Source: Pseudomonas syringae (GTDB taxonomy: Bacteria; Pseudomonadota; Gammaproteobacteria; Pseudomonadales; Pseudomonadaceae). From it: a DNA stretch of 64,000 bases. The position numbers and the translations under genes are program-made. Below the pieces are notes generated by a model that had not been told where the DNA came from, searched no databases, and saw nothing but the letters and a program-made list of their open reading frames with translations. This document shows positions 44,815 to 53,545 of the stretch, piece by piece. Positions within the stretch are counted from its first letter, which is position 1. Each line of letters starts with the position of its first letter. The DNA is taken from the NCBI RefSeq assembly GCF_001698815.1, contig NZ_LGSI01000068.1:1-64000 (forward strand), read 5' to 3'.

Positions 44815-47800
44815 ATGATCCATCCGTCTACCGTCGATGAGCAACGTTTCCGTAAACTGCTGAGCCGCAACGTCAGTCTGCCTCTGGGCGTCGGCGTTAT
44901 CAGCGCGGTTTTCTTTGTCGGGTTGATCACCTACCTGTTGTCGGTGATTCAGTGGGTCGAACATACCGACCGGGTGATCAACAACACCAACCGCGCGCTC
45001 AAGTTGTCCATCGATATGGAGACCGGCATGCGCGGCTTCCTGTTAACCGGGGACGAGCACTTCCTTGACCCATATGAAGTCGCCAAGCCCGCAGTCAATG
45101 CCGAACTCCAAGGCCTCGAAGCGCTGGTTGCGGATAATCCGGCCCAGGTCGACCGGCTCAAGCGCCTTGCTGCGCTGCAGAACGAGTGGAACACCTTCGC
45201 TCAGGACATGATCACCACCCGGCGCGAGAACGGTGACTATTCGGCTCAAATCCAGGCCGGGCGAGGTAAACGCCTGACCGACGAAATTCGCAATGAATAC
45301 GAACAGATTGTAGCGACCGAGCAGCAATTGCGCCTGACACGCAACGATACCGTCACCCGTACCACAATTTTCTCGGTTGCCCTGTATCTGGTATTCGTCC
45401 TCAGCGTCAGCGGCCTGCTGGCATTCGTTGGCCGCCGGGATATGGTTGCTCTTTCAACAAGTTACGCCGGCAACCTCAAGCTTCAGGAAGCCAATGCCGA
45501 GCGCTTGCAGAAAATCGCCTGGCTGCGCAACGGGCAAAGCGAGCTGGCTGAGCAAGTGCTTGGGCAGTTGACCTTGAACATACTCGGTTCCAACGTCTTG
45601 CAGTTTTTTGCCGACTATCTGGGTGCGGTAGTTTCTGCGGTTTACGTCAGCCAGGAACACGGCGGCCTCAAGCGTGTGGCCTGTTACGGTTTTTCCCGCG
45701 AGCAGGAAAACAACGAACATTCGATCTACAGCGGTGAAGGTATCGTCGGACAAGCTGCCCGGCACAAGCAGATCATCAAGCTTGAAGACGTACCGGTTGA
45801 CTATTTCAAGGTCACCTCCGGGCTGGGCGAGGGCTCGCCGCGCAGCGTGGTCGTGATTCCCACCAGCAACGATGACCACGTCAATGGCGTGATCGAACTG
45901 GGTTTTCTGCGTCCGTTGACCGACCAGGATCTCGAGTTCATGGAGCTGATCGCCGACAACGTCGGCACTTCCATTGAAGCTGCGCGCTACCGTCAGCGTC
46001 TTCAGGAGGTCCTGGCTGAAACCCAGCAGCTCAACGAAGAGTTGCAAGTGCAGCAGGAAGAACTGCGCACCGCCAACGAAGAGCTGGAAGAGCAGTCGCG
46101 AATCCTCAAGGAATCCCAGGCGCACCTGGAAACCCAGCAGGCCGAGCTTGAACAGACCAATGAGCAACTGGCCGAACAAGGCCAGGCATTGTCGGATCAG
46201 CGCGACGCACTGGATCGCAATAACGAAGAGTTGCACCTCGCACAGATCGAACTCGAAGCCCGTGCCGATGAATTGCAGCGCTCCAGCAAGTACAAGTCCG
46301 AATTCCTTGCCAACATGTCCCATGAGTTGCGCACGCCGCTCAACAGCTCGCTGATTCTGGCCAAGCTGCTGGCCGAGAATCCGACGGAAAACCTTACGGC
46401 CGAGCAGGTCAAGTTCGCGGAGTCGATCTATTCGGCGGGCAACGATCTGCTCAACCTGATCAATGACATTCTGGACATTTCCAAGGTCGAGGCCGGCAAA
46501 CTCGACATGCGTCCGGAAAACAGCAGCGTGGCACGTCTGGTTGAAGGCCTGCGCTCCATGTTCGAACCACTGGCGAACGACAAGAAGCTGGATTTCCATG
46601 TCGAGTTGCAGGCGGGCGCGCCGACGCTGTTGTATACCGACCGCCAGCGTCTGGAACAGATTCTTAAAAACCTGCTTTCCAATGCCATCAAGTTCACTGA
46701 AACCGGCATGGTCAGCATGATCGTGTCGCGTCAGCCCGGCGAAGGCATTGCCTTTACCGTGCGCGACTCGGGGATTGGCATCGCCGAAGAGCAGCAGCAA
46801 AGCATCTTCGAGGCGTTCCGTCAGGCTGACGGCACAACCAACCGGCGCTATGGCGGCACTGGCCTGGGACTCTCGATTTCTCGTGACCTGGCGGCGCTGC
46901 TCGGCGGCTCGATCAGCGTTACCAGCGCGCCGGGGCAGGGCAGCATCTTCACCTTGGTACTGCCTGAGCAATACGTCGAGCAGGTGCAGCTGGAATATGG
47001 TCAGGAGCCCGTTGCGGTGGTCGCCGCGCCATTGCCGGTCGCCCACGTTGCGCCGGTGGCGCCGATTGCCGCAGCAGTTCCAGCCACGCCCATTGCCACG
47101 TTTGTCGATGACCGCGACAAGGGCCCGTTCACCAAGCGCTGCATCCTGGTAATTGAAGACGAGGTGGCGTTCGCGCAGATCCTGTTCGATCTGGCCCATG
47201 AATTGGGCTATCACTGTCTGGTCGCTCACGCAGCCGACGACGGCTTCAACCTCGCGGCGCAATTTGTGCCCGACGCCATTTTGCTGGACATGCGCCTGCC
47301 GGATCACTCAGGCCTCACCGTCTTGCAGCGCCTCAAGGAATTGGCCTCGACCCGACATATTCCGGTCCACGTTATTTCGGTCGAGGATCGCCAGGAAGCC
47401 GCGATGCACATGGGCGCGGTCGGTTACGCCGTCAAGCCGACCACCCGCGAAGAACTCAAGGACGTCTTTGCCAAGCTCGAAGCCAAGCTGACGCAGAAGG
47501 TCAAACGCATCCTGTTGGTCGAAGACGACGCCTTGCAGCGTGACAGCATCGCGCGCTTGATCGGCGATGATGATATTGAGATCACTGCGGTGGGTTTTGC
47601 TCAGGATGCCCTCGATCTGCTGCGCGACAATATTTACGACTGCATGATCATCGATCTCAAGCTGCCGGACATGCTCGGTAATGACCTGCTCAAGCGCATG
47701 TCCACCGAAGAGATTTGCGCCTTCCCGCCCGTGATCGTCTACACCGGGCGCAACCTGACCCGCGATGAAGAAGCCGAGCTGATGAAGTATTCGCGCTCGA

Positions 47801-48318
47801 TCATCATCAAGGGCGCGCGCTCGCCGGAGCGCCTGCTCGATGAAGTGACGCTGTTCCTGCACAAGGTCGAGTCGCAGCTGTCCAATGAGCGGCAAAAAAT
47901 GCTCAAGACCGCCCGCAGCCGGGACAAAGTGTTTGAAGGCCGCAAGATTCTTGTGGTCGATGACGACGTACGCAATATCTTCGCCCTGACCAGCGCCCTG
48001 GAACACAAGGGCGCGATTGTCGAGATCGCCAGGAATGGCATCGAGGCAATCAGCAAGCTCAATGAAGTCGAAGATATCGATTTGGTCCTGATGGACGTGA
48101 TGATGCCCGAGATGGACGGCTATGAAGCGACCACCGAAATCCGCAAGGATCCTCGCTGGCGCAAGTTGCCGATTATCGCGGTGACCGCCAAAGCCATGAA
48201 AGACGATCAGGAGCGCTGCCTGCAGTCCGGCTCCAATGATTATCTGGCCAAGCCAATCGACCTGGATCGGCTGTTTTCGCTGATCCGCGTCTGGCTGCCG
48301 AAAATGGAACGTATTTGA
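44815..48318 (+). CDS. Hybrid histidine kinase: CHASE3-GAF-coiled coil-HisKA-HATPase-REC-REC-REC
   Basis: A 1167-residue membrane kinase. Two membrane helices (about 23-45 and 183-205) flank a periplasmic CHASE3 four-helix sensor containing METGMRGFLLTGDEHFLDPY. A GAF domain (about 245-390) and a long coiled coil (about 400-490, Gln/Glu-rich) lead to the H-box NMSHELRTPL (His503) and an ATPase domain with DSGIGI and GTGLGLSISR. A Pro/Ala linker is followed by three receivers with Asp825, Asp947 and Asp1094. No Hpt domain is present. The ATG at 44815 is the start; GGGA is upstream. It leads the operon with cheR-cheB-REC/kinase. Confidence 0.92.
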   Translation: MIHPSTVDEQRFRKLLSRNVSLPLGVGVISAVFFVGLITYLLSVIQWVEHTDRVINNTNRALKLSIDMETGMRGFLLTGDEHFLDPYEVAKPAVNAELQGLEALVADNPAQVDRLKRLAALQNEWNTFAQDMITTRRENGDYSAQIQAGRGKRLTDEIRNEYEQIVATEQQLRLTRNDTVTRTTIFSVALYLVFVLSVSGLLAFVGRRDMVALSTSYAGNLKLQEANAERLQKIAWLRNGQSELAEQVLGQLTLNILGSNVLQFFADYLGAVVSAVYVSQEHGGLKRVACYGFSREQENNEHSIYSGEGIVGQAARHKQIIKLEDVPVDYFKVTSGLGEGSPRSVVVIPTSNDDHVNGVIELGFLRPLTDQDLEFMELIADNVGTSIEAARYRQRLQEVLAETQQLNEELQVQQEELRTANEELEEQSRILKESQAHLETQQAELEQTNEQLAEQGQALSDQRDALDRNNEELHLAQIELEARADELQRSSKYKSEFLANMSHELRTPLNSSLILAKLLAENPTENLTAEQVKFAESIYSAGNDLLNLINDILDISKVEAGKLDMRPENSSVARLVEGLRSMFEPLANDKKLDFHVELQAGAPTLLYTDRQRLEQILKNLLSNAIKFTETGMVSMIVSRQPGEGIAFTVRDSGIGIAEEQQQSIFEAFRQADGTTNRRYGGTGLGLSISRDLAALLGGSISVTSAPGQGSIFTLVLPEQYVEQVQLEYGQEPVAVVAAPLPVAHVAPVAPIAAAVPATPIATFVDDRDKGPFTKRCILVIEDEVAFAQILFDLAHELGYHCLVAHAADDGFNLAAQFVPDAILLDMRLPDHSGLTVLQRLKELASTRHIPVHVISVEDRQEAAMHMGAVGYAVKPTTREELKDVFAKLEAKLTQKVKRILLVEDDALQRDSIARLIGDDDIEITAVGFAQDALDLLRDNIYDCMIIDLKLPDMLGNDLLKRMSTEEICAFPPVIVYTGRNLTRDEEAELMKYSRSIIIKGARSPERLLDEVTLFLHKVESQLSNERQKMLKTARSRDKVFEGRKILVVDDDVRNIFALTSALEHKGAIVEIARNGIEAISKLNEVEDIDLVLMDVMMPEMDGYEATTEIRKDPRWRKLPIIAVTAKAMKDDQERCLQSGSNDYLAKPIDLDRLFSLIRVWLPKMERI

Positions 48319-48366
48319 GTTTCAGCGGCCAAATTTGAGCTTTCGTCTTCATCACCAGGTTGACCT

Positions 48367-49188
48367 ATGCATCAGGATCGAAACACCGAGATAGAGTTAC
48401 GCCTGCTGATCGAGGCGATTTATCTCAAATACAGCTATGACTTTCGCGATTATTCCGGCGCGTCGGTCAAGCGGCGGGTCAACCATGCGTTGCGTCAGTT
48501 CGACTGCTCGACCATTTCTGCCTTGCAGGAGCGGGTGTTGCACGACCCGGCGGCATTCATGCAATTGCTGCAATTTCTTACCATTCCGGTCAGCGAGATG
48601 TTTCGCGACCCCGGCCATTTTCTGGCAATCCGTCAGGAAGTCGTGCCGTTGCTCAGGACCTACCCGTCGATCAAAATCTGGATCGCCGGTTGCAGCACTG
48701 GGGAAGAAGTTTATTCAATGGCCATTCTGCTGCGTGAAGAAGGCCTGTTGGACCGCACGATTATCTACGCTACGGATATCAATCCAAGGTCTCTGGAAAA
48801 AGCCAAGCAGGGGATTTTTTCTCTGGAGAATATTCGCGCTTATACCCAGAACTATCTGAAAGCGGGCGGCCAGCGGGACTTTTCCGATTACTACACCGGC
48901 GCCTACGAGTACGCCATTTTCGACAAAACCCTGCGTGAGAACGTGACGTTTGCCGATCACAGTCTTGCAACCGACAGCGTGTTCTCAGAAACTCAATTGA
49001 TTTCCTGTCGCAACGTGTTGATTTATTTCAATAAAAAGCTTCAGGATCGAGCATTTGGGTTATTCCACGAGTCGCTTTGTCACCGCGGCTTTCTGGTGTT
49101 GGGCAGTAAGGAAACCCTGGACTTTTCTGCTTACAGCAAGAGTTTCGAGGCTTTGGTGAAACAGGAACGGATCTACCGCAAGTCATGA
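48367..49188 (+). CDS. CheR-type protein-glutamate methyltransferase
   Basis: A 273-residue SAM methyltransferase. The N-terminal helical domain is about 1-70. The methyltransferase core carries FRD (Arg80), the SAM loop GCSTGEE (108-114), YATDINPRSLEKAKQG and CRNVLIYF. The family adds methyl groups to Glu in chemoreceptors, but no receptor gene is near. It overlaps the CheB gene by four bases (ATGA), so the two are made together. The substrate may be the neighbouring membrane kinase; this is inference. Confidence 0.9.
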   Translation: MHQDRNTEIELRLLIEAIYLKYSYDFRDYSGASVKRRVNHALRQFDCSTISALQERVLHDPAAFMQLLQFLTIPVSEMFRDPGHFLAIRQEVVPLLRTYPSIKIWIAGCSTGEEVYSMAILLREEGLLDRTIIYATDINPRSLEKAKQGIFSLENIRAYTQNYLKAGGQRDFSDYYTGAYEYAIFDKTLRENVTFADHSLATDSVFSETQLISCRNVLIYFNKKLQDRAFGLFHESLCHRGFLVLGSKETLDFSAYSKSFEALVKQERIYRKS

Positions 49189-49802
49189 AGAGAACTTTCA
49201 GCAGCGGTGAATTGACTGAACAAGTATTACCCGTAGTCGACGCAATTGTCGTGGGCGCGTCGGCGGGTGGCGTAGAAGCTTTGTTGAAGATTTTCGGCGC
49301 GATCAAACCCGGCTTTCGCTTGCCGATTCTGACGGTATTGCATGTGCCTGAAGAGCGCCGCAGCCAGCTGGCTCAGGTGTTCCAGGCGCGTCTGCCGATT
49401 CCGGTCAAGGAAGCCGACGACAAGGAAAGTATCGTGCCTGGCACTTTGTATTTCGCGCCGCCGGGTTATCACTTGTCGGTGGAGACTGATCTGAGTCTTT
49501 CCCTGAGCCAGGAAGATCGGGTGTTTCATTCACGACCCAGCATCGACATTCTGTTCAGTTCGGCCAGCGACGCATTCGGCGCCCGACTGGCGGGCATATT
49601 GCTGACTGGGGCCAATAACGACGGTGCCGCAAGCCTGGCCTACATCAAGCAGGGCGGGGGGATGACCGTGGTACAGGATCCGAATCAGGCTCAGGCGCGC
49701 ACCATGCCCGAAGCGGCGCTGGCACTGCACAGCCCTGACTATCTGCTGCCTTTGCATGACATCGGCCAACTATTGATCGAGCTGGAAAGAATCGCATGTT
49801 GA
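49185..49802 (+). CDS. CheB-type methylesterase domain protein without receiver
   Basis: A 205-residue protein consisting only of the CheB catalytic domain. The Ser-His-Asp triad is visible as Ser26 (VGASAGG), His53 (VLHVPEER) and Asp146 (ANNDGA). Full-length chemotaxis CheB has an N-terminal receiver that controls activity; here it is absent, so control may come from the adjacent receiver proteins. It overlaps CheR by 4 bases and the next gene by 7. Confidence 0.9.
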   Translation: MKRTFSSGELTEQVLPVVDAIVVGASAGGVEALLKIFGAIKPGFRLPILTVLHVPEERRSQLAQVFQARLPIPVKEADDKESIVPGTLYFAPPGYHLSVETDLSLSLSQEDRVFHSRPSIDILFSSASDAFGARLAGILLTGANNDGAASLAYIKQGGGMTVVQDPNQAQARTMPEAALALHSPDYLLPLHDIGQLLIELERIAC

Positions 49803-50977
49803 GTGATACCCAGGCCAAGTTGCTGATCGTCGACGATTTGCCGGAAAACCTGCTGGCCCTCGAAGCGCTGATCAAGCGCGAAGATCGCGCCGTGTTCAAG
49901 GCTTTGTCAGCAGATGAAGCCCTGTCTTTGCTGCTGCAACACGAATTCGCCATGGCGATTCTTGACGTGCAGATGCCAGGGATGAACGGCTTTGAATTGG
50001 CAGAGCTGATGCGCAGTACCGAGCGCACCAAGAGCATCCCCATCGTGTTCGTCAGTGCGGCCGGTCGCGAGCTGAATTACGCGTTCAAGGGTTACGAAAG
50101 CGGTGCAGTGGACTTCCTGCACAAGCCACTCGATATCCACGCGGTCAAAAGCAAGGTTAACGTGTTCGTTGACTTGTACCGCCAGCGCAAAGCCGTCAAA
50201 GAGCAGGTCGAAGCACTTGAGCAAAGCCGGCAAGAGCAGGAAGCATTGCTCAAGCAGTTACAGGTGACCCAGAACGAACTTGAGCGCGCCGTGCGGATGC
50301 GCGATGACTTCATGTCGATTGTTTCCCATGAAGTACGCACACCCCTTAACGGGCTGATCCTGGAAACCCAGCTGCGCAAACTGCATCTGGCCAAAGACAA
50401 CATGGCGGCGTTCACTCTGGAAAAACTGCGGGCGATGGTGGATCGCGATGAGCGGCAGATCCAGAGTCTGATTCGGCTCATCGAAGATATGCTCGACGTG
50501 TCGCGCATCCGCACCGGCAAGTTGTCGATCCGCACCAGCCCGTTTGATTTGGTGGAACTGGTCAGCAACCTGCTGGAAAGCTTCTCCGCGCAAATTGCTG
50601 CCGCAGGCTCGACGGTGAGCTTCACCGCTGACGATCCGGTGATCGGCGTCTGGGACGAGTTCCGTATCGAACAGGTGGTCGCCAACCTGCTGACCAATGC
50701 CTTGCGCTACGGCGCCCGCAAGCCGATCCGCGTTCGCGTCTACAGCGAGGACGGCCAGGCGCGGGTTGATGTGCGCGACGAGGGCATCGGTGTCAGCCCG
50801 GAAAACCAGAAGCGGATTTTTCAGCAATTCGAGCGGGTTTCCGCCAACCATGCGGTGCATGGCCTGGGGCTGGGCTTGTTCATTTCTGATCAAATCGTCG
50901 CGGCGCATGGAGGCACGATCAGCGTCGAAAGCGAAGAAGGCCAAGGCTCGCTGTTCCGCATATGCCTGCCGCTTTGA
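49796..50977 (+). CDS. Receiver-histidine kinase (REC-HisKA-HATPase)
   Basis: A 393-residue soluble protein. The N-terminal receiver has acidic Asp13/Asp14 and phosphoacceptor Asp57 (ILDVQMPG). A helical linker (about 125-165) leads to the H-box SIVSHEVRTPLNG (His178), and the ATPase domain ends GLGLGLFISDQ. With the receiver in front, the kinase would act after being phosphorylated by another kinase, as a middle step of a relay. It overlaps the CheB gene by seven bases. Confidence 0.9.
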   Translation: MLSDTQAKLLIVDDLPENLLALEALIKREDRAVFKALSADEALSLLLQHEFAMAILDVQMPGMNGFELAELMRSTERTKSIPIVFVSAAGRELNYAFKGYESGAVDFLHKPLDIHAVKSKVNVFVDLYRQRKAVKEQVEALEQSRQEQEALLKQLQVTQNELERAVRMRDDFMSIVSHEVRTPLNGLILETQLRKLHLAKDNMAAFTLEKLRAMVDRDERQIQSLIRLIEDMLDVSRIRTGKLSIRTSPFDLVELVSNLLESFSAQIAAAGSTVSFTADDPVIGVWDEFRIEQVVANLLTNALRYGARKPIRVRVYSEDGQARVDVRDEGIGVSPENQKRIFQQFERVSANHAVHGLGLGLFISDQIVAAHGGTISVESEEGQGSLFRICLPL

Positions 50978-51076
50978 GCGGATCGAGGCGTTGGGGCAGA
51001 TTAATCTGATATTCGCGCAACCTACAGGACGCTGCACGGTCGTAATGGCAGCTATTTATAGATCGAAGGCAGTCCA

Positions 51077-51454
51077 ATGAGCTCTGATGCAGAAAATGTC
51101 GTCCTCATCGTCGAAGACGAACCGCTGATTTTAATGCTGCTCGCTGATTATCTATCAGGCGAGGGCTATCGTGTGTTGCAGGCGGAGAACGGTGAACAAG
51201 CGTTTGAAATCCTCGCCACCAAGCCGCATCTGGATTTGATGATTACCGACTATCGTCTGCCTGGCGGAATATCCGGGGTGATGATTGCCGAGCCGGCGGT
51301 CAAGCTGCGCCCTGAACTGAAGGTTATTTTTATCAGCGGTTATCCAGCGGAAATAATCGATTCAGGCAGCCCGATTGCTTTCAAAGCCCCGATCCTCGCC
51401 AAGCCGTTCACCATGGACAGTTTGCATTCCCAGATTCAAAGCCTGCTTTCCTGA
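51077..51454 (+). CDS. Stand-alone response-regulator receiver
   Basis: A 125-residue single receiver domain with acidic Glu13/Asp14 and phosphoacceptor Asp58 (LMITDYRLPGG). No output domain. It follows the receiver-kinase by 99 bases in the same direction and is convergent with the KaiC-linked hybrid kinase. It is similar in type to the lone receiver at 44188-44547, suggesting both serve as phosphate carriers or sinks. Confidence 0.9.
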   Translation: MSSDAENVVLIVEDEPLILMLLADYLSGEGYRVLQAENGEQAFEILATKPHLDLMITDYRLPGGISGVMIAEPAVKLRPELKVIFISGYPAEIIDSGSPIAFKAPILAKPFTMDSLHSQIQSLLS

Positions 51455-51514
51455 GAGCTTGCGTCGCGATAACGCCACTGACTGCCAGGTCGATGGCGTT
51501 GAATGGCGAGTTGA

Positions 51515-53545
51515 TCAGGCTTCAATCATTTCCCGAACCTTGGCCGTCAAATGATCGAAGGCGAACGGCTTGGTGATCATTTGCATGCCGTTATCGAGGA
51601 AACCCGCACGCACAGCGGCATGCTCGGCATAACCGGTAATAAACAGCACCTTGAGCCCCGGTCGCAGCTGGCGGCCAATTTCAGCCAACTGACGCCCGTT
51701 CATGCCCGGAAGGCCGACGTCACTGATCAATAGATCAATGCGCTGCGCCGATTCCAGGATAGGCACTGCGGAATCAGCAGCCCCGGCAACCACAAACTGA
51801 TAACCCAATTCGCTCAGTACTTCGCTGACCAGCGCCCGTACCGCCGGATCATCTTCGACGATCAGCACCGTTTCTCCCGCGTTCGCCTGGGTCGCATTGG
51901 TTTCATAGACAAGTTCATCCTGAAGCTGCTCACCCTTGAAGCGCGGCAGGAACAGCTGCACCGTCGTGCCGTTGCCCACTTCACTCTTGATCGCCACGTG
52001 ACCGTGGGACTGCTTGCTGAAGCCATAGATCATCGACAGCCCAAGTCCCGTGCCCTGACCTATGGGTTTAGTGGTGAAGAAAGGGTCGAAGGCGCGGCTG
52101 ATGACCGTGTCCGGCATGCCGTAGCCGGTGTCGCTGACGCTGAGCACGACGTAGTCGCCCGGCAGGAGATTCTCATGGGCATCGGTAAACGACCGGTCCA
52201 GGCGCTGATTGAAGGTTTCGACCAACAGCAGGCCGCCGTCGGGCATTGCATCACGGGCGTTCAGTACCAGATTGAGCAGGGCGCTTTCCAGTTGATTCGG
52301 GTCAGCCTCGGCGGTCCACAATTGTTCGTTGAGGCGCATTTCCAGGTGGATGCTTTCATTGAGGCTGCGATGAATCAGCTCGCCCATGGAATTGACCAGC
52401 TGATTCATTTGTACCGGCTTGGAATCCAGCGACTGCCGACGGGAAAAGGCCAGCAGACGATGGGTCAGCGCAGCGGCACGGTTGGCCGAGGTCACACCCA
52501 GATCGATCAGGCTGTCCAGATCCTCGGTGCGCCCACGCGCCAGGCGCCTGCGCAGCAACTCCAGACTGCCGATGATCCCGGTCAGCATGTTATTGAAGTC
52601 GTGGGCGATGCCGCCGGTCAGCTGACCGACCGCTTCCATCTTCTGCGACTGGCGTAGCACTTCCTCGTTATGGCGCAGCTGCGAGGTGCGCTCTTCAACC
52701 TGCTGCTCCAGTGTTTCGTTAAGGCGGCGTAATTCGGCTTCGGCCTGTTTACGCTCAGTGATATCAGACGTTACGCCCGCCAGTGAACTGACCCTGCCAT
52801 TTTTGGCCCGGATTGCTCTGGCGCGGACATCAACCCAATTCAATGAGCCATCGGGCCATACGTTGCGGTACTCAATAATGAAATCGTCACCCGAATCGAG
52901 ACTGCGCTGCAGGGCCGACTGCATACGCGGTTGATCCTCGGCGTAGACCGAGTACAGCCAGTCGGCATAGACGAAAGTGTCGTCTTCGTCCCGGCCATAA
53001 TGCGACTTGCTGATGGCCGAGCAGGTCAGGGTCAGAAACTCCGATTCCAGTTGCCATGAACCTAATCTGCCCGCTTTCAGGGCGTTTTGCAGGCGCTGCT
53101 CGCTTTCCAGCAGATCTTCCATGCGGGCCCGGGCTTCGTATTGACGGCGGCGGCCACGAACAGCCGTGGAGACCAGGCTGACCAGGGTAGCGGGGTGGAA
53201 AGGGCGCTCCAGGAACGTCACGTTCCCCAGCAGCGCACCCAGGTACGCCGATGGGTTCTGTTCAGGCCCGCCGTGGTGGGTCAGCAAGACAATGGGAATG
53301 TCGGACCAGGCAGGCTGGCGCTTGAGCGTTTCAAGCAGCGTGCTCATGTCTGCGCCGCGCAGCGCTTCGTCGGCAATGATCGCCATGCCTGCGCCCGAAC
53401 TGAGCTCCTTGCTCAATTCAAGCAGGTTCGAAGTCGCCATGGCGGGGAATCCTGCTTCCTGCAGAATCGCCAACGCGATCTGGCTGTCACGTCCACGTGG
53501 GGCGAGAATGATAGCCCGTTCCGAAAACAGCCCTGGCGTGCTCAC
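51515..53545 (-). CDS. Hybrid histidine kinase: REC-like-PAS-HisKA-HATPase-REC
   Basis: A 676-residue soluble kinase. The N-terminal domain (about 10-130) has a receiver fold but lost the acidic pocket (ILAPRGRD); an Asp is at 59 in IIADEAL, so phosphorylation is doubtful. A PAS/PAC domain covers about 150-270. A coiled coil leads to GIAHDFNNMLTGI (His315), the ATPase has DTGYGMP and GTGLGLSMIYG, and the C-terminal receiver has Asp609 (LLISDVGLPG). The start is a GTG that overlaps the KaiC stop as GTGA. It is the natural output partner of the KaiC-like ATPase. Confidence 0.9.
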   Translation of the reverse strand: MSTPGLFSERAIILAPRGRDSQIALAILQEAGFPAMATSNLLELSKELSSGAGMAIIADEALRGADMSTLLETLKRQPAWSDIPIVLLTHHGGPEQNPSAYLGALLGNVTFLERPFHPATLVSLVSTAVRGRRRQYEARARMEDLLESEQRLQNALKAGRLGSWQLESEFLTLTCSAISKSHYGRDEDDTFVYADWLYSVYAEDQPRMQSALQRSLDSGDDFIIEYRNVWPDGSLNWVDVRARAIRAKNGRVSSLAGVTSDITERKQAEAELRRLNETLEQQVEERTSQLRHNEEVLRQSQKMEAVGQLTGGIAHDFNNMLTGIIGSLELLRRRLARGRTEDLDSLIDLGVTSANRAAALTHRLLAFSRRQSLDSKPVQMNQLVNSMGELIHRSLNESIHLEMRLNEQLWTAEADPNQLESALLNLVLNARDAMPDGGLLLVETFNQRLDRSFTDAHENLLPGDYVVLSVSDTGYGMPDTVISRAFDPFFTTKPIGQGTGLGLSMIYGFSKQSHGHVAIKSEVGNGTTVQLFLPRFKGEQLQDELVYETNATQANAGETVLIVEDDPAVRALVSEVLSELGYQFVVAGAADSAVPILESAQRIDLLISDVGLPGMNGRQLAEIGRQLRPGLKVLFITGYAEHAAVRAGFLDNGMQMITKPFAFDHLTAKVREMIEA

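Noticed and set aside
45454..47307. 617-codon open frame antisense to the large hybrid kinase
   Set aside because: The opposite strand encodes a complete kinase with all motifs. The antisense product has no family features and no ribosome binding site; long antisense frames are usual in GC-rich DNA.
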